A DNA stretch of 64,000 nt from Chloroflexota bacterium (lineage in GTDB: Bacteria > Chloroflexota > UBA11872 > UBA12225), in NCBI GenBank assembly GCA_030447525.1, contig JAUJOR010000002.1:33931-97930 (forward strand), written 5' to 3'. A program made the translations under genes and the position numbers. Numbering within the stretch: position 1 is the first letter of the stretch; each line of letters starts with the position of its first letter. Below the pieces are notes generated by a model that saw nothing but the letters and a program-made list of their open reading frames with translations, searched no databases and was not told the origin of the DNA. Shown here in pieces: positions 17,601 to 26,873 of this stretch.

Positions 17601-18236
17601 CTACTGGAGCGTCTCCCGCACGGCGCGGCGGCGTCCCTCGAAGGGGGCGTCCTCCAGGGCCGGCTGAGCGCCGGCCACGGCCCGGGAGGGGATGGTCTCC
17701 CGCAAGGGCACCCAGGACCGGCAGCCGGCGTACAGCTTGTGGTACGGCAGGACGAGCGGCTGGGGCAGGCGGTACGCCCGTACGGTGATGACGTACAGCG
17801 GGCGCTCGGGCTTGTAGCTCAGGCGCAGGTCAAATAGCTGATGCGTCCAGCAGGTCTCCCCTTCCAGGGCCCGCAGCCGCCCGGGTTCGGTCACCGGGAT
17901 CACGTCCACGACGCGGGCGAACCCGGGGAGGGTGACGGTCCCCGTCTCACGCGCCGCTGGCTCTCCAGCGGCGACCCAGGAGTGATATGCCGGCTGGAGG
18001 TGCTCCGGCCGCTGGTGCTCCGTGTTGGGGTACAGGAAGAAGTCCTGGTGCTCGACGGCGAAGCCCCGGCGGGGCTCGTGGATCCCCCCCTTGCGCAGCA
18101 GCACCACCTGACGGCCGGCGAGCAGGAGGTCGCAGACGACGGCCCATTCCTTCAGGGCCACGGACGGCGGGGCAAAGGACGGCGTTAGCGGGTCATGCTG
18201 CAAGTAACTGGCCATAATCTGATCTGCTGAGGACAC
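17601..18236 (-). CDS. DUF1802 family protein
   Basis: A 211-aa protein with the DUF1802 pattern: ALKEWAVVCDLLLAGRQVVLLRKGGIHE, then FAVEHQDFFLYPNTEHQ, and later WTHQLFDLRLSYKPE. Members are found mainly in cyanobacteria, Chloroflexota and Deinococcus and have no assigned biochemical function. No signal peptide or membrane segment, so it is presumably cytoplasmic. The start is uncertain: a GTG at 18236 gives 211 aa and an ATG at 18215 gives 204 aa, neither with a strong ribosome site. It is encoded convergently with uxuA. Confidence 0.8.
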   Translation of the reverse strand: MSSADQIMASYLQHDPLTPSFAPPSVALKEWAVVCDLLLAGRQVVLLRKGGIHEPRRGFAVEHQDFFLYPNTEHQRPEHLQPAYHSWVAAGEPAARETGTVTLPGFARVVDVIPVTEPGRLRALEGETCWTHQLFDLRLSYKPERPLYVITVRAYRLPQPLVLPYHKLYAGCRSWVPLRETIPSRAVAGAQPALEDAPFEGRRRAVRETLQ

Positions 18237-18421
18237 CGTTTCTATGCGGTTTGACCCACCCGGGGGGCATTCTCCCGGGCCGGCCAGGGCCGGTAGCTGA
18301 TAGCGTTTCAGTCTCGCGGGTCACGTGGATAGCAGCTCGTGATCAGACTTTCGGTGGTGCTCAAGCGGGCGCAAGGTGGCGCAGCCAGAGCAGGCGACGC
18401 ATCTAGGAAGCGGAGCGGCGG

Positions 18422-19921
18422 TCAGGTCCGGCGGTCGTTGGTTGGGGGCGGCTGGGGACTGGAGACCTGTAACGTGAGACTTCGGGCCAGGTCGGCGCAA
18501 GTCTGGCTCACGGCGGCGCCTTCGAAGAGGACGCGGCTGAGGGCCCCTTCGATGTGCCGGTTGACGAAGGGCGCTGCCAGGATGGCATCGGTCGGGCGCA
18601 CGGCAGCGGCCTGGGCCAGGGCGGTGCCGGCGTTAGGGTGAGTCTCCAGGAAGTGCCGGAGGGCCGGATCACGCAGGGCCGCCGGTCGCACCGGGGTGTA
18701 GCCGGTGGCCCGAGCAAAGGCAGCTGTGCTGCCGGCGCTGGTCATAAAGGTCAGAAAGGCCCAGCCGGCGGCCTGCTCTCGCGGGGTGGTGTCCTTGAGC
18801 AGGGACAGGCCGGAGCCCCCTCCGGGGACGGCGTGGTAGCGGTAGCCGGGCGGGGGGGCCGCCCGGACACGGAACAAGGCATCCCCCTCTATCTGCGTCA
18901 GGCTGGCGCTGGAGACGGTGAGAAAGGTGATCCGTCCCTTGAGGAACTCCTGCTGCGCTACCTTCGTGGCCAGGGCCACGCGGTGACGGTGCACCAGGTC
19001 GGCCAGGAACTGCACCGCCTCGACCGAGGGGGACTCGTCGATGCGCACCCGCATTTGGTCGTCCGAGAAGGCCCCGCCGAAAGCCCACAGCATGGACTGG
19101 AACTCCCACCAGCTGGTGCCCACGCCATAGGGGACCGGGGCCGGGGGCTCGTCCGCGTTGCCGGTACCGGCGGGGCCCCCGTTCGCCTGGGCGCGGAGGA
19201 GGCGCCGGGAGGTTTCCAGGAGGTCTGGCCAGGTAGAGGGGGGCGTCTCGGGCAGCCCGGCGGCACGCAAATGGTCGGCGTTGGCATAGAGGAGGGGCGT
19301 GCTACGGGCGAAGGGGAGCCCGTACAGGTGCCCGTCGATGCGGCTGTCGCGGATGAACCCCGGGAAAAAGCCGTCTACGCTTCCATCGTCCTCGCGGCCG
19401 GCGCTGCCTGTAGGAGGACCACCGGCAGGAGGGCCACCGAGCCGGGGGCTCGACCGCCCCACAGCCGTCCCCTGCGCCCTGCCGACAAAGGGGTCGAGGG
19501 GCTGTAGCGCCCCGCTGCGGGCAAAGGCCGGCAGATCAGTGTTGACGGCCAGCATGGCTACTTGCGGCGGCGACCCGGAGGCCAGGGCGATGCGCAGCTT
19601 GTCCGCCGCCGCCCCATACTCTCCGGCATGCTCCAGGGTGGCCTGTACGTCCGGACGGGCGGCGTTGAACGACTCGACCAGGGCCACCTGGGCGTCATGG
19701 CGCGGGCCGACGAGCGACTTCCAGTAGGTGAGGCGCACCGGGGACGGGACGCCCGGACGGTGCGTCGCGCCCCCCCCATCCGCCGGCTGCGGTTCGCCGC
19801 GCCCGCCGCAGGCCAGGGCCAGGGCGGAAAACCCACCAGGGGCCAGCCGGGAGAGGACGCCCCGGCGGGTGAGCGCCGCCGGATGGTGTCGTGAATGGAA
19901 GGGGGCGAGCGACGACCTCAT
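18422..19921 (-). CDS. Extracellular solute-binding protein (family 1, UgpB-like), lipoprotein
   Basis: A 499-aa binding protein. The signal region has LTRRGVLSRLAPGG and a lipobox ending LALAC near residue 38. The mature part begins RLTYWKSLVGPRHDAQVALVESFNA and contains LYGLPFARSTPLLYANADHLRAAGLP and GYRYHAVPGGGSGLSLLKDT, patterns of UgpB/sugar-binding proteins. A low-complexity Gly/Pro insertion lies around residues 150-175. Its start overlaps the stop of the upstream LysR gene by 4 nt (ATGA), indicating translational coupling. A regulator-receptor pair without permease is unusual, and the ligand may be what the regulator responds to (inference). Confidence 0.85.
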   Translation of the reverse strand: MRSSLAPFHSRHHPAALTRRGVLSRLAPGGFSALALACGGRGEPQPADGGGATHRPGVPSPVRLTYWKSLVGPRHDAQVALVESFNAARPDVQATLEHAGEYGAAADKLRIALASGSPPQVAMLAVNTDLPAFARSGALQPLDPFVGRAQGTAVGRSSPRLGGPPAGGPPTGSAGREDDGSVDGFFPGFIRDSRIDGHLYGLPFARSTPLLYANADHLRAAGLPETPPSTWPDLLETSRRLLRAQANGGPAGTGNADEPPAPVPYGVGTSWWEFQSMLWAFGGAFSDDQMRVRIDESPSVEAVQFLADLVHRHRVALATKVAQQEFLKGRITFLTVSSASLTQIEGDALFRVRAAPPPGYRYHAVPGGGSGLSLLKDTTPREQAAGWAFLTFMTSAGSTAAFARATGYTPVRPAALRDPALRHFLETHPNAGTALAQAAAVRPTDAILAAPFVNRHIEGALSRVLFEGAAVSQTCADLARSLTLQVSSPQPPPTNDRRT

Positions 19922-20961
19922 GCCACTCGTGCCGGGACGCCCGCCTGAGCCTCTGCCTGCCCTTCGGCGCCGGGAGGCGTTCCGGAGGGGATCGAGCGCC
20001 GGGGGCCGTCCACCCCATCAAGAAGGCCGTCCAGGCCGTCTACCAGGTAGGTGGGCGAGCGGCGTTGGAGGTAGTCCGGGGCGAAGCGCAGCAAGGTGGC
20101 CAGGGGCTCGTCGGCTGGTCTCCCGGCGCGCCGCACCAGTTCGTAGGGGCGGCGGGGTGGGGAGGGTGTCAGAGGGACGACTCGCAGCGTGCCGAGTGTC
20201 ACCTCGCGCTCCACCACCCAGGCCGAGAGGAACGCTACCCCAAGGCCGGCCTCGACGGCCTTCTTGATGGCCTCGGGGCTGTCCAGGCGCAGAGCGGGGC
20301 GGAGGTCGACCCCCTGCGCCTCCGCCCAGCGGGAGACCAGGCGCCATGAGGCGGTGCCCTCGGCGGGGGCGATGATCGGCTCCGCCGCGACTCGAGCGAG
20401 GGACATCGGGGCCAGCGCAGCCGCCGGGAGGAGGGGGGAAGCCGGCGCGGCGGCCAGGACGAGCCGGTCGGGGCAGAGGGCCTCCGTCGAAAGCCCGCTG
20501 AGCTGCACCGGCCCACTCATCACGGCCACGTCCACCGTGCCGCGGGTGAGGGCCTCTTCCAGGTCGGGGCGGGAGGCCACCTGCAGGGAAAGCTCTACCT
20601 CCGGGGCGGCCAGGCGAAGGCCGGAGACGAGCGCCGGGACAAGGTAGACGGCGCTCCCGCCGACGCCGAGGACGAGCCGCCCGGCCCGCCCCTGACGTAA
20701 GGAGTTGACGAAGCGCTCGGCGTCGGCGGCGACGCGGAGCATCTCCCTGGCGTAGCGCAGCAGCCCCTCGCCCGCCGGCGTGGCGATAACGCTGCCTCCC
20801 GTACGCTCCACCAGGGGCACGCCCAGGGCCTGCTCGAGCGAGCGCACGTGCTGGCTGGCGGCCGATTGAGTCATGTACACCGCCCGCGCCCCACGGGTAT
20901 AGCTTTGCTCCTCCACCACGGCCGCCAGCACTCGCAGCTGCTGTAGCGTTATCCCATTCAC
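19918..20961 (-). CDS. LysR-type transcriptional regulator
   Basis: A 347-aa LTTR. Residues 4-62 form the winged helix-turn-helix (LQQLRVLAAVVEEQSYTRGA, then AASQHVRSLEQALGVPL). Residues 90-300 are the substrate-binding fold, with VDVAVMSGPV and LDSPEAIKKAVEAGLGVAFLS typical of CysB/CbbR-type domains. The C-terminal 50 residues are a Gly/Pro-rich extension outside the family core. The start is a GTG at 20961. A strong inverted repeat lies 14 bp upstream (20976-20998). The gene is divergent from the sulfate assimilation genes, so control of sulfur genes is plausible but unproven; its coupled partner is a binding protein. Confidence 0.9.
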   Translation of the reverse strand: MNGITLQQLRVLAAVVEEQSYTRGARAVYMTQSAASQHVRSLEQALGVPLVERTGGSVIATPAGEGLLRYAREMLRVAADAERFVNSLRQGRAGRLVLGVGGSAVYLVPALVSGLRLAAPEVELSLQVASRPDLEEALTRGTVDVAVMSGPVQLSGLSTEALCPDRLVLAAAPASPLLPAAALAPMSLARVAAEPIIAPAEGTASWRLVSRWAEAQGVDLRPALRLDSPEAIKKAVEAGLGVAFLSAWVVEREVTLGTLRVVPLTPSPPRRPYELVRRAGRPADEPLATLLRFAPDYLQRRSPTYLVDGLDGLLDGVDGPRRSIPSGTPPGAEGQAEAQAGVPARVA

Positions 20962-20975
20962 GGCAATTCTCTATT

Positions 20976-20998
20976 AAGTCAAGCAATTTACTTGACTT
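20976..20998. promoter_or_regulatory. Candidate LysR operator (8-7-8 inverted repeat)
   Basis: AAGTCAAG and CTTGACTT flank a 7-nt AT-rich spacer, ending 14 bp before the lysR GTG start and 239 bp before the sulfate operon. The size and A/T centre fit an LTTR site. Its position over the lysR promoter fits autoregulation and possibly divergent control. Confidence 0.6.
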
Positions 20999-21236
20999 CT
21001 GCCCGTGGAAGTGTACGCCGGACACTCGGTGGATGCCAGCGGTGCGCCCCCCTCCTGCCCAGGTCCTTCTACTGCCGCATCGCCCAGGCTAGCAGGGACA
21101 CTACTATGGCCGCGCCACTCCAGGGAAGCTGCGCTGTCTAGATCGCTCTCTATCAGCCGTCCTTCTACTGGGCTACATCGCAGGGGCCAAACGCCGTCTG
21201 CGATCTGGCCCATCGCCCCTTAGGATAGTGCGAGAT

Positions 21237-23198
21237 ATGTCTAGCGATTTTGTCAACAATACCCGTTCTGTTCCGGGTGGGGTGCGGCCCGGGTTCACCG
21301 TCTGGCTGACCGGCCTGTCCGGGGCCGGCAAGACCACCCTGGCCGAGGCCCTGACGGCCGCCCTGGCGGCCCAGGGCCGCCGGCCGGAGGTGCTGGACGG
21401 CGACGTTGTGCGCACGCACTTGAGCAAAGGGCTGGGCTTCTCCCGCGAAGACCGGGATACCAACATCCGGCGCATCGCCTTTGTCAGTCAGCTGGTCACG
21501 CGCCAGGGGGGCGCCGTGATCGTGGCGGCGATCTCGCCCTATCGGGAGACGCGTGACGCCGCCCGCGCCCTGATCGGGGACTTCGTAGAGGTGTACGTCG
21601 CCTGCCCCCTGGAAGAGCTGGTGCGGCGGGACGTAAAGGGGCTCTACGCCAAGGCCCTGCGCGGGGAGATCGCCAACTTTACCGGTGTCTCCGATCCCTA
21701 CGAGCCTCCCCTGCGCCCGGAGGTCACGGTGCACACCGACCGCGAGTCGGTGGCGGAGGGCGTGGCCAAAGTGCTGGCCTGCCTCCAGTCTCGTGGATAT
21801 ATCGATCAAGTCGTGCGTCCACCGTCTGGAGGCTCCAGCCACCTGGCTGGGGCCGGCGGCGAACGCGGGCCAGCTGGGGCCGTCCCCCTCTCGGGGAGTC
21901 CCAATAGACACCCCGCAGCCCACGCCAATGGCCAGGCCAGGGGTAGCGCGGGTGACGGGACGCCCCTGCCCGGGCCTGAGGGAGCCGCCCTCCCGACCTC
22001 AGCCGGGGCGCCGGGACTGTGGGGGCATCTCGGGCAGCCCCATGGGGGTCGGCTGACCCTGCGCCAGGCCCCAGCGGAGGAGGTCGCCGCCTGGCGGGCG
22101 CGCCTGGAGCGTGACGCCCTCCCGCGTCTGAGCGTGTCCCCGCGCGAGGCCTGCGACCTGGAGCTCCTGGGTAACGGGGCCCTCAGCCCCCTGGAAGGCT
22201 TTCTCGGGCCGGCCGACTACCGCGCCGTCGTCCGCGACCTGCGCCTAGCCGGCGGTCTGCTGTGGCCCATCCCGGTAGTGCTCGGGGCGACCGAGAGCGA
22301 GGCCGCCGGCCTGCGTGAGGGGCAAGACGTGGCCCTGATCTCGCCCCATGGTGTCCCGCTGGCGGTGCTCCATCTGCGGGAAAAGTACCTGGCGGAGCCC
22401 CGCAGCGAGGCCCTGGAGGTGTATCGCACGACGGAGGACGCCCACCCGGGGGTGGCTGCCGTCTATGCCCGCGGGCCGGTGCTCCTCGGCGGGCGCGTCA
22501 CGGTGCTCCAGGCCCCGGCACGCCCGGCCAGCCTCCGGCCCTATCTCCTCGGTCCGGCGCAAACACGCCATGAGTTCGCCACCCGCGGCTGGCGCTCGGT
22601 GGTGGCCTTTCAGACCCGCAACCCGGTGCACCGGGCCCACGAGTTCCTGCTCAAGACGGCCCTGGAGGGGGTGGACGGGCTCCTGCTCCACCCGCTGGTG
22701 GGGGAGACCAAATCGGACGACATCCCGGCCGACGTCCGTCTGCGCTGCTACGAGGCCCTGCTGGCCGAGTACTTCCCCGCCGAACGCGTCCTCCTCTCCG
22801 CACTCCCGGCGGCGATGCGCTACGCCGGGCCGCGGGAGGCCATCTTCCATGCCCTGATGCGCAAGAACTACGGCTGCACTCACTTTATCGTCGGGCGCGA
22901 CCATGCCGGGGTGGGCGACTACTACGGCACCTACGATGCCCAACGCATCTTCGAGGGCTTCACCGAAGTGGAGCTGGGTATCCGGCCCCTGTTTTACGAG
23001 CACACGTTCTACTGCACCGCTTGCGCCGGGATGGCCTCGGCCAAGACCTGCCCCCACGGTGAAGAAGTGCACCTCACGCTCAGCGGGACGCGGGTGCGGG
23101 AGCTGCTGCGCGCCGGGGAGCCGCTGCCGCCGGAGTTCACCCGGCCGGAAGTGGCCGCCGTGCTGACGGGGGCCGCCCGCCAGCCGGTCATGGCATAG
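21237..23198 (+). CDS. Bifunctional APS kinase / ATP sulfurylase
   Basis: A 653-aa fusion. Residues 18-200 are APS kinase (CysC): P-loop GLSGAGKTT at 26-34, [21 protein letters not shown] and the [11 protein letters not shown] motif. A Gly/Ala/Pro-rich linker of about 85 residues follows. The C-terminal part is ATP sulfurylase (Sat) with [23 protein letters not shown] and a Cys cluster ([15 protein letters not shown]) like that of zinc-binding prokaryotic Sat. Together they convert sulfate to APS and on to PAPS. The ATG at 21237 is preferred over a GTG three codons earlier because AGGAT lies 10 nt before the ATG. It heads the sulfate assimilation cluster. Confidence 0.93.
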   Translation: MSSDFVNNTRSVPGGVRPGFTVWLTGLSGAGKTTLAEALTAALAAQGRRPEVLDGDVVRTHLSKGLGFSREDRDTNIRRIAFVSQLVTRQGGAVIVAAISPYRETRDAARALIGDFVEVYVACPLEELVRRDVKGLYAKALRGEIANFTGVSDPYEPPLRPEVTVHTDRESVAEGVAKVLACLQSRGYIDQVVRPPSGGSSHLAGAGGERGPAGAVPLSGSPNRHPAAHANGQARGSAGDGTPLPGPEGAALPTSAGAPGLWGHLGQPHGGRLTLRQAPAEEVAAWRARLERDALPRLSVSPREACDLELLGNGALSPLEGFLGPADYRAVVRDLRLAGGLLWPIPVVLGATESEAAGLREGQDVALISPHGVPLAVLHLREKYLAEPRSEALEVYRTTEDAHPGVAAVYARGPVLLGGRVTVLQAPARPASLRPYLLGPAQTRHEFATRGWRSVVAFQTRNPVHRAHEFLLKTALEGVDGLLLHPLVGETKSDDIPADVRLRCYEALLAEYFPAERVLLSALPAAMRYAGPREAIFHALMRKNYGCTHFIVGRDHAGVGDYYGTYDAQRIFEGFTEVELGIRPLFYEHTFYCTACAGMASAKTCPHGEEVHLTLSGTRVRELLRAGEPLPPEFTRPEVAAVLTGAARQPVMA

Positions 23199-23237
23199 CC
23201 CGGACCGCACAGTGGCTCGAAGAGGAGAACGCAGCCC

Positions 23238-24962
23238 ATGACGGCAACCGAACAGTCGCCCCGTGCGCCACTCAAGGAGGCCCCTGCCTGGGACCTGGTG
23301 CTGAAGCGTAACTTCGTGGAGCGTCTGAAGCAAGAAAAGGCCCCCCTGGGCGTCCGCGACGAGCTCCCCCGCTTGATCGAGGAAGGGTACGAGCGAGTCG
23401 CCGAGGAGGACGTGGTGCGCCTTCAGTGGTGGGGGCTGTACCACGACAAGCCCAAGGTCGGCACCTTCATGATGCGCATCAAGATCGCCGGGGGGGTCCT
23501 CGAGCCCACCCAGCTGCGGGCCATCGGGGAGCTGGCCGACCGCTACGGCAAGGGCTATGGCGAGCTCTCCACGCGCCAGAACATCCAGCTCCACCACCTG
23601 GAGCTCAAGCACCTCCCAGACGTGTTTGCCACCCTGGAGCGCCATGGCCTGTCCACCGCCGGGGGCTGCGGTGACACCGTGCGCAACATCACCGCCTGCC
23701 CCGTGTCCGGCATCGACGCCGATGAGCTGTTCGACGCCTCGGTCACCACGCGCCAGGTAGCCGCCTTCTTCTACGGCAATCGTGAGTACTGCGACCTGCC
23801 ACGTAAGCACAAGATCACCGTGGCCTGTTGTCCGGCGCAGTGCAATCTCCCGGAGATGCACTGCATCGCCCTTGTCGGCACCCTGTACCAAGGACAAGAA
23901 GGCTTCGCCGTGCGCGTCGGGGGTGGCCTCTCCACCGCCCCGCGCATCTCCCGCGACCTGGAGGTGTTCATCCCGCGGGAGGACTCTGTTGCCCTGCTCC
24001 GGGCCATCGTGGATCTCTGGAAGGCCGACACGCGCTATCGCCTCTCTCGCGTCAAGGCCCGCTTCAAGTTCATGGTCGACGACTATGGCCCGGAGCGGAT
24101 CAGGGAGCTGGTGGAGGAGAAGCTGGGTCGCTCCCTGCCTCGTATCCCCGCCCCGGTGGCCGCCGGCTATGCCGACCACCTGGGCATCCACCGGCAGCGC
24201 CAGCCGGGCCAGGCGTACGTCGGCTTCCCCGTCTCCCTGGGCTGGATGAACGGGGCGCAGATGCGCCGCCTGGCGGACGTCATCACCCCCTTCAACGGCC
24301 AGCTGCGCATCACCCGCCAGCAGAACTTCATCCTCAGCGGGATCCCCGACGCGCGCCTGGACGAGGTGGTGGGGATGGTCAAGGAGATTGGCTACTCCCT
24401 GGACGTGAACGGTCTGCGGGGGTCGTCCATCGGCTGTACTGGGGAGCCCTACTGCAACTACGCCGTCACCGAGACGAAATACCGCTTGAAAGCCCTGGTG
24501 GAGCACCTGGAGGGGGTGTTCGGCCGGGACGTAGAGGGGCTGCGCCTGCAGCTGGATGGCTGCCCGCACTCCTGCGGACAGCACTGGCTGGGCGACATCG
24601 GCGTGCAGGGTACCACCGCCCGCGAGCGGGGGGTCGATGGGGCGAAGCAGCAAGCCTACGACATCTATCTCCGTGGGGGCATCGGGGCGCGCGCCACCAT
24701 CGGCACGCCGCTGATCCGTCGCGTCCCGTCGGAGGCCCTGCAGGTCCACGTGGAGCACCTTTACCGTGCCTACCTCCAGTGGCGCGGTCAAGACGACGCT
24801 ACAGACCGTGGCGCCAATACTTCCATAGGCACGGGTGGCGCTCGGGGTGACTTCAAGGCCTTTTGCGACGCCCACACCGACGCCCAGCTGTTCGCCTTTT
24901 CCGGGGCCACCGCGGAGCACGCCCCGCGGGAGCTCGCCGCCGACCTGAGTGCGGCCGGGTAA
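23238..24962 (+). CDS. Ferredoxin-type sulfite/nitrite reductase (siroheme)
   Basis: A 574-aa siroheme/4Fe-4S enzyme doing a six-electron reduction, here most likely sulfite to sulfide. Two ferredoxin-like half-domains precede catalytic domains. Cluster ligands are Cys400 and Cys406 (CTGEPYC), Cys442 and Cys446 (CPHSC); anion-binding Arg/Lys lie around STRQNIQLHH (111-120) and ITRQQNFI (358-365). Sequence alone does not cleanly separate assimilatory sulfite from nitrite reductase; placement between ATP sulfurylase and APS reductase favours sulfite. GAGGAGAA precedes the ATG. The last 60 residues are a variable tail. Confidence 0.9.
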   Translation: MTATEQSPRAPLKEAPAWDLVLKRNFVERLKQEKAPLGVRDELPRLIEEGYERVAEEDVVRLQWWGLYHDKPKVGTFMMRIKIAGGVLEPTQLRAIGELADRYGKGYGELSTRQNIQLHHLELKHLPDVFATLERHGLSTAGGCGDTVRNITACPVSGIDADELFDASVTTRQVAAFFYGNREYCDLPRKHKITVACCPAQCNLPEMHCIALVGTLYQGQEGFAVRVGGGLSTAPRISRDLEVFIPREDSVALLRAIVDLWKADTRYRLSRVKARFKFMVDDYGPERIRELVEEKLGRSLPRIPAPVAAGYADHLGIHRQRQPGQAYVGFPVSLGWMNGAQMRRLADVITPFNGQLRITRQQNFILSGIPDARLDEVVGMVKEIGYSLDVNGLRGSSIGCTGEPYCNYAVTETKYRLKALVEHLEGVFGRDVEGLRLQLDGCPHSCGQHWLGDIGVQGTTARERGVDGAKQQAYDIYLRGGIGARATIGTPLIRRVPSEALQVHVEHLYRAYLQWRGQDDATDRGANTSIGTGGARGDFKAFCDAHTDAQLFAFSGATAEHAPRELAADLSAAG

Positions 24963-25209
24963 CGCCGGCTCGCCCCCTGCACCGCTAGGGCCCGGCCGAA
25001 CGGCCCCTGGACACACCAGCCGACTACAAACTCAGCAGATCTGGCCAGCACACGCTCTATCGTGCCACCGGCCGGGCGGGACGGCGATCCGATTGTGCGC
25101 AGTGCCGGTGCCCCGCGGGGCCCAAAAGACTCAGCTGAACGCATATCCCTTCGTAGGCCGACCGAAGACCGGCTAACGACAGCGCTAGACAAAGGGGAGA
25201 CAGCACCAC

Positions 25210-26016
25210 GTGGCCATCGCACTACCGCAAGAGAGGCGCGTCGTCTATGACGACTTCGAGGCCGGTCAGCTGGCCGTGGAGCTGGACGACAAGGAGCCGC
25301 CGGAGATCCTGGCCTGGGCGCTGGAGACGTTCGGCCGGCGGGTGTCCATCTGCACCAGCTTCCAGGCCGACGGCATGGCCATCCTGGACATGGCCTGGCG
25401 CATCGACCCGCAGGTGCGGGTCTTCACCGTGGACACCGGCCGGCTGCCCCAGGAGACCTATACCTATGTCGACGAGGTGCGCCAGCGCTACAACGTCCCC
25501 ATCGACGTCTATCTCCCGGACACGCGAGAGGTAGAGGTGATGGTCAAGCGCCACGGCGTGAACCTCTTCTACCAGGCTGTGCCCCTGCGTCTGACCTGCT
25601 GCGACGTGCGCAAGGTGCGCCCCCTACGGCGCGCCCTGGCCGACCTGGACGCCTGGATCACCGGGCTGCGTCGCGATCAGTGGGCCAGCCGGGCCAACAT
25701 CCGCAAGGTAGAGATCGACCACGACCACGGCGGGCTGATGAAGATCAACCCGCTGGCGGACTGGACGGAGGAGGAGGTGCAGGACTACTTGCGGGAGCAC
25801 GACGTCCCCTTGCATCCCCTCTATGCCCAGGGCTATCCCACTATCTCCTGCGCCCCCTGCACCCGTCCCGTGGCGCCCGGCGCGGATGCCCGCAGCGGTC
25901 GCTGGTGGTGGGAGATCAACGCCCCCAAGGAGTGCGGCATGCATTGCTCCTTGGAAACGGGGGGCTTCGAGCACGAGCTGGAGGCCATCATCGGCGAGGC
26001 CCACGGCGAGCAGTGA
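25210..26016 (+). CDS. cysH: Assimilatory adenylyl-sulfate (APS) reductase, Fe-S type
   Basis: A 268-aa member of the CysH family. The PP-loop-like N-terminus has SICTSFQADGMAILDM (46-61). Cluster cysteines are Cys130-Cys131 and Cys214/Cys217 (CAPC), and the catalytic Cys242 sits in the C-terminal ECGMHC. The CC/CxxC pair marks a 4Fe-4S enzyme that prefers APS over PAPS. It starts with GTG at 25210 after AAGGGGAG. The 247-bp gap from the reductase gene suggests its own promoter. The presence of APS kinase nearby means PAPS is probably made for other sulfotransfer reactions, or that the enzyme accepts both. Confidence 0.93.
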   Translation: MAIALPQERRVVYDDFEAGQLAVELDDKEPPEILAWALETFGRRVSICTSFQADGMAILDMAWRIDPQVRVFTVDTGRLPQETYTYVDEVRQRYNVPIDVYLPDTREVEVMVKRHGVNLFYQAVPLRLTCCDVRKVRPLRRALADLDAWITGLRRDQWASRANIRKVEIDHDHGGLMKINPLADWTEEEVQDYLREHDVPLHPLYAQGYPTISCAPCTRPVAPGADARSGRWWWEINAPKECGMHCSLETGGFEHELEAIIGEAHGEQ

Positions 26017-26032
26017 ACGGGGGTGAGGGGCG

Positions 26033-26491
26033 ATGTCGATTCAACTGACGCCTGAGCTGCAGGAGCTGCTGCGGGAGGAGCTGGCCGCCTTTGGCGCTGC
26101 CCTGCCGCAAGGGGAGGTGCCCCCGGGACATGCCACGCTGCGTGCCGCCGTCGACGCGGGGGAGCTGCCGGACGCGGTGCTCGAGCCCCTGGGGGCCTTG
26201 CTGGAAGTGGGTCTGCAGACGGGCCACATCCGCAAGCTCCACCGCGCCTCCGGAGAGCAGGCCCTACTCCGCCTCTTCGGACAGACCCCCGCCGGGCAGG
26301 CCCAGGCCACGGCCACGGCGGAGGTCAATGCCGCCTTGGGGCGGCTGGATGGACAAGCGATCGAGTCCCTACGGGTGATCACCCGAATCCCCGGGACGCA
26401 CCTGCTGGCTATCGGCACCGACGCCTGCGAGATCACGTTGCGCTTCTCCCCGGACGGGGTGGCCGTGGAGAGCGTCGCCGTCGGCGTGTAG
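26033..26491 (+). CDS. Hypothetical protein in sulfate-assimilation cluster
   Basis: A 152-aa protein, not recognised. It begins 17 bp after the cysH stop with a G-rich ribosome site and so is very likely co-transcribed. The N-terminal half is predicted helical (ELQELLREELAAFG; PLGALLEVGLQTGHI). The C-terminal half looks like a beta-rich small domain (SLRVITRIPGTHLLAIGTD). A single Cys near the C-terminus (TDACEI) and no signal peptide or membrane span are seen. Context suggests an accessory role in sulfur reduction or cysteine formation; function is unknown. Confidence 0.7.
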   Translation: MSIQLTPELQELLREELAAFGAALPQGEVPPGHATLRAAVDAGELPDAVLEPLGALLEVGLQTGHIRKLHRASGEQALLRLFGQTPAGQAQATATAEVNAALGRLDGQAIESLRVITRIPGTHLLAIGTDACEITLRFSPDGVAVESVAVGV

Positions 26492-26505
26492 CGACCCCAC
26501 AGGGC

Positions 26506-26545
26506 GGGAGCCACAGCCCCAACGGGGGAGCCACAGCCCTAACGG
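26506..26545. repeat. 20-bp tandem repeat, 2 copies
   Basis: Units 26506-26525 and 26526-26545 differ at one base. They lie 15 bp after the stop of the hypothetical gene, in the gap before the next small gene. Confidence 0.9.
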
Positions 26546-26596
26546 GGAGCGGTAGCACGAGGCAGGGAAAGTTCACCAGGCGAGGAGATGAGCACG

Positions 26597-26851
26597 ATGT
26601 TCGATCCACTGGTCGGGCGCGCTTTGCGCTTCCTGTGCGCCGGCTGCACCCTCCGCGCCCGCCTGGCTGGGGACGCGGAGGCGCCGGAACAGCTGGCCGC
26701 GGCCGTCGCCGAGCGCCTGCAGGCGGACGCCCTGCCGGCCTATGCCTGGCTCGACGTGGGGCTGTGGGGGCCGGCGGTGCACCGCTCGGCCGCCGAGGTG
26801 GCGCTGCGGGTGCACGCAGTGGCGGTGACGGGCGACGAGGTCAACGTTTGA
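26597..26851 (+). CDS. Small hypothetical protein
   Basis: An 84-aa protein, not recognised. The ATG at 26597 is preferred over one at 26588 because GAGGAG would abut the earlier one with no spacing. It has a CAGC motif near residue 16 and a helix-strand pattern (AEAPEQLAAAVAERLQADAL, then YAWLDVGLWGPAVHRSAAEVALRVHAVAV) like a small alpha/beta fold. It ends 22 bp before the convergent LLM gene and is the last gene of the sulfate cluster strand. The CxxC could bind metal or act in redox, but that is only a guess. Confidence 0.6.
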   Translation: MFDPLVGRALRFLCAGCTLRARLAGDAEAPEQLAAAVAERLQADALPAYAWLDVGLWGPAVHRSAAEVALRVHAVAVTGDEVNV

Positions 26852-26873
26852 CGGACGACGGCCCCTGAGCCGG

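Noticed and set aside
22245..25016. 923-codon open frame on the minus strand
   Set aside because: Antisense to the CysC/Sat fusion and sulfite reductase; no recognisable domain.
20962..25209. SAM or other sulfur riboswitch upstream of the sulfate genes
   Set aside because: No SAM-I, SAM-II or similar core could be recognised in the 20962-21236 or 24963-25209 gaps.
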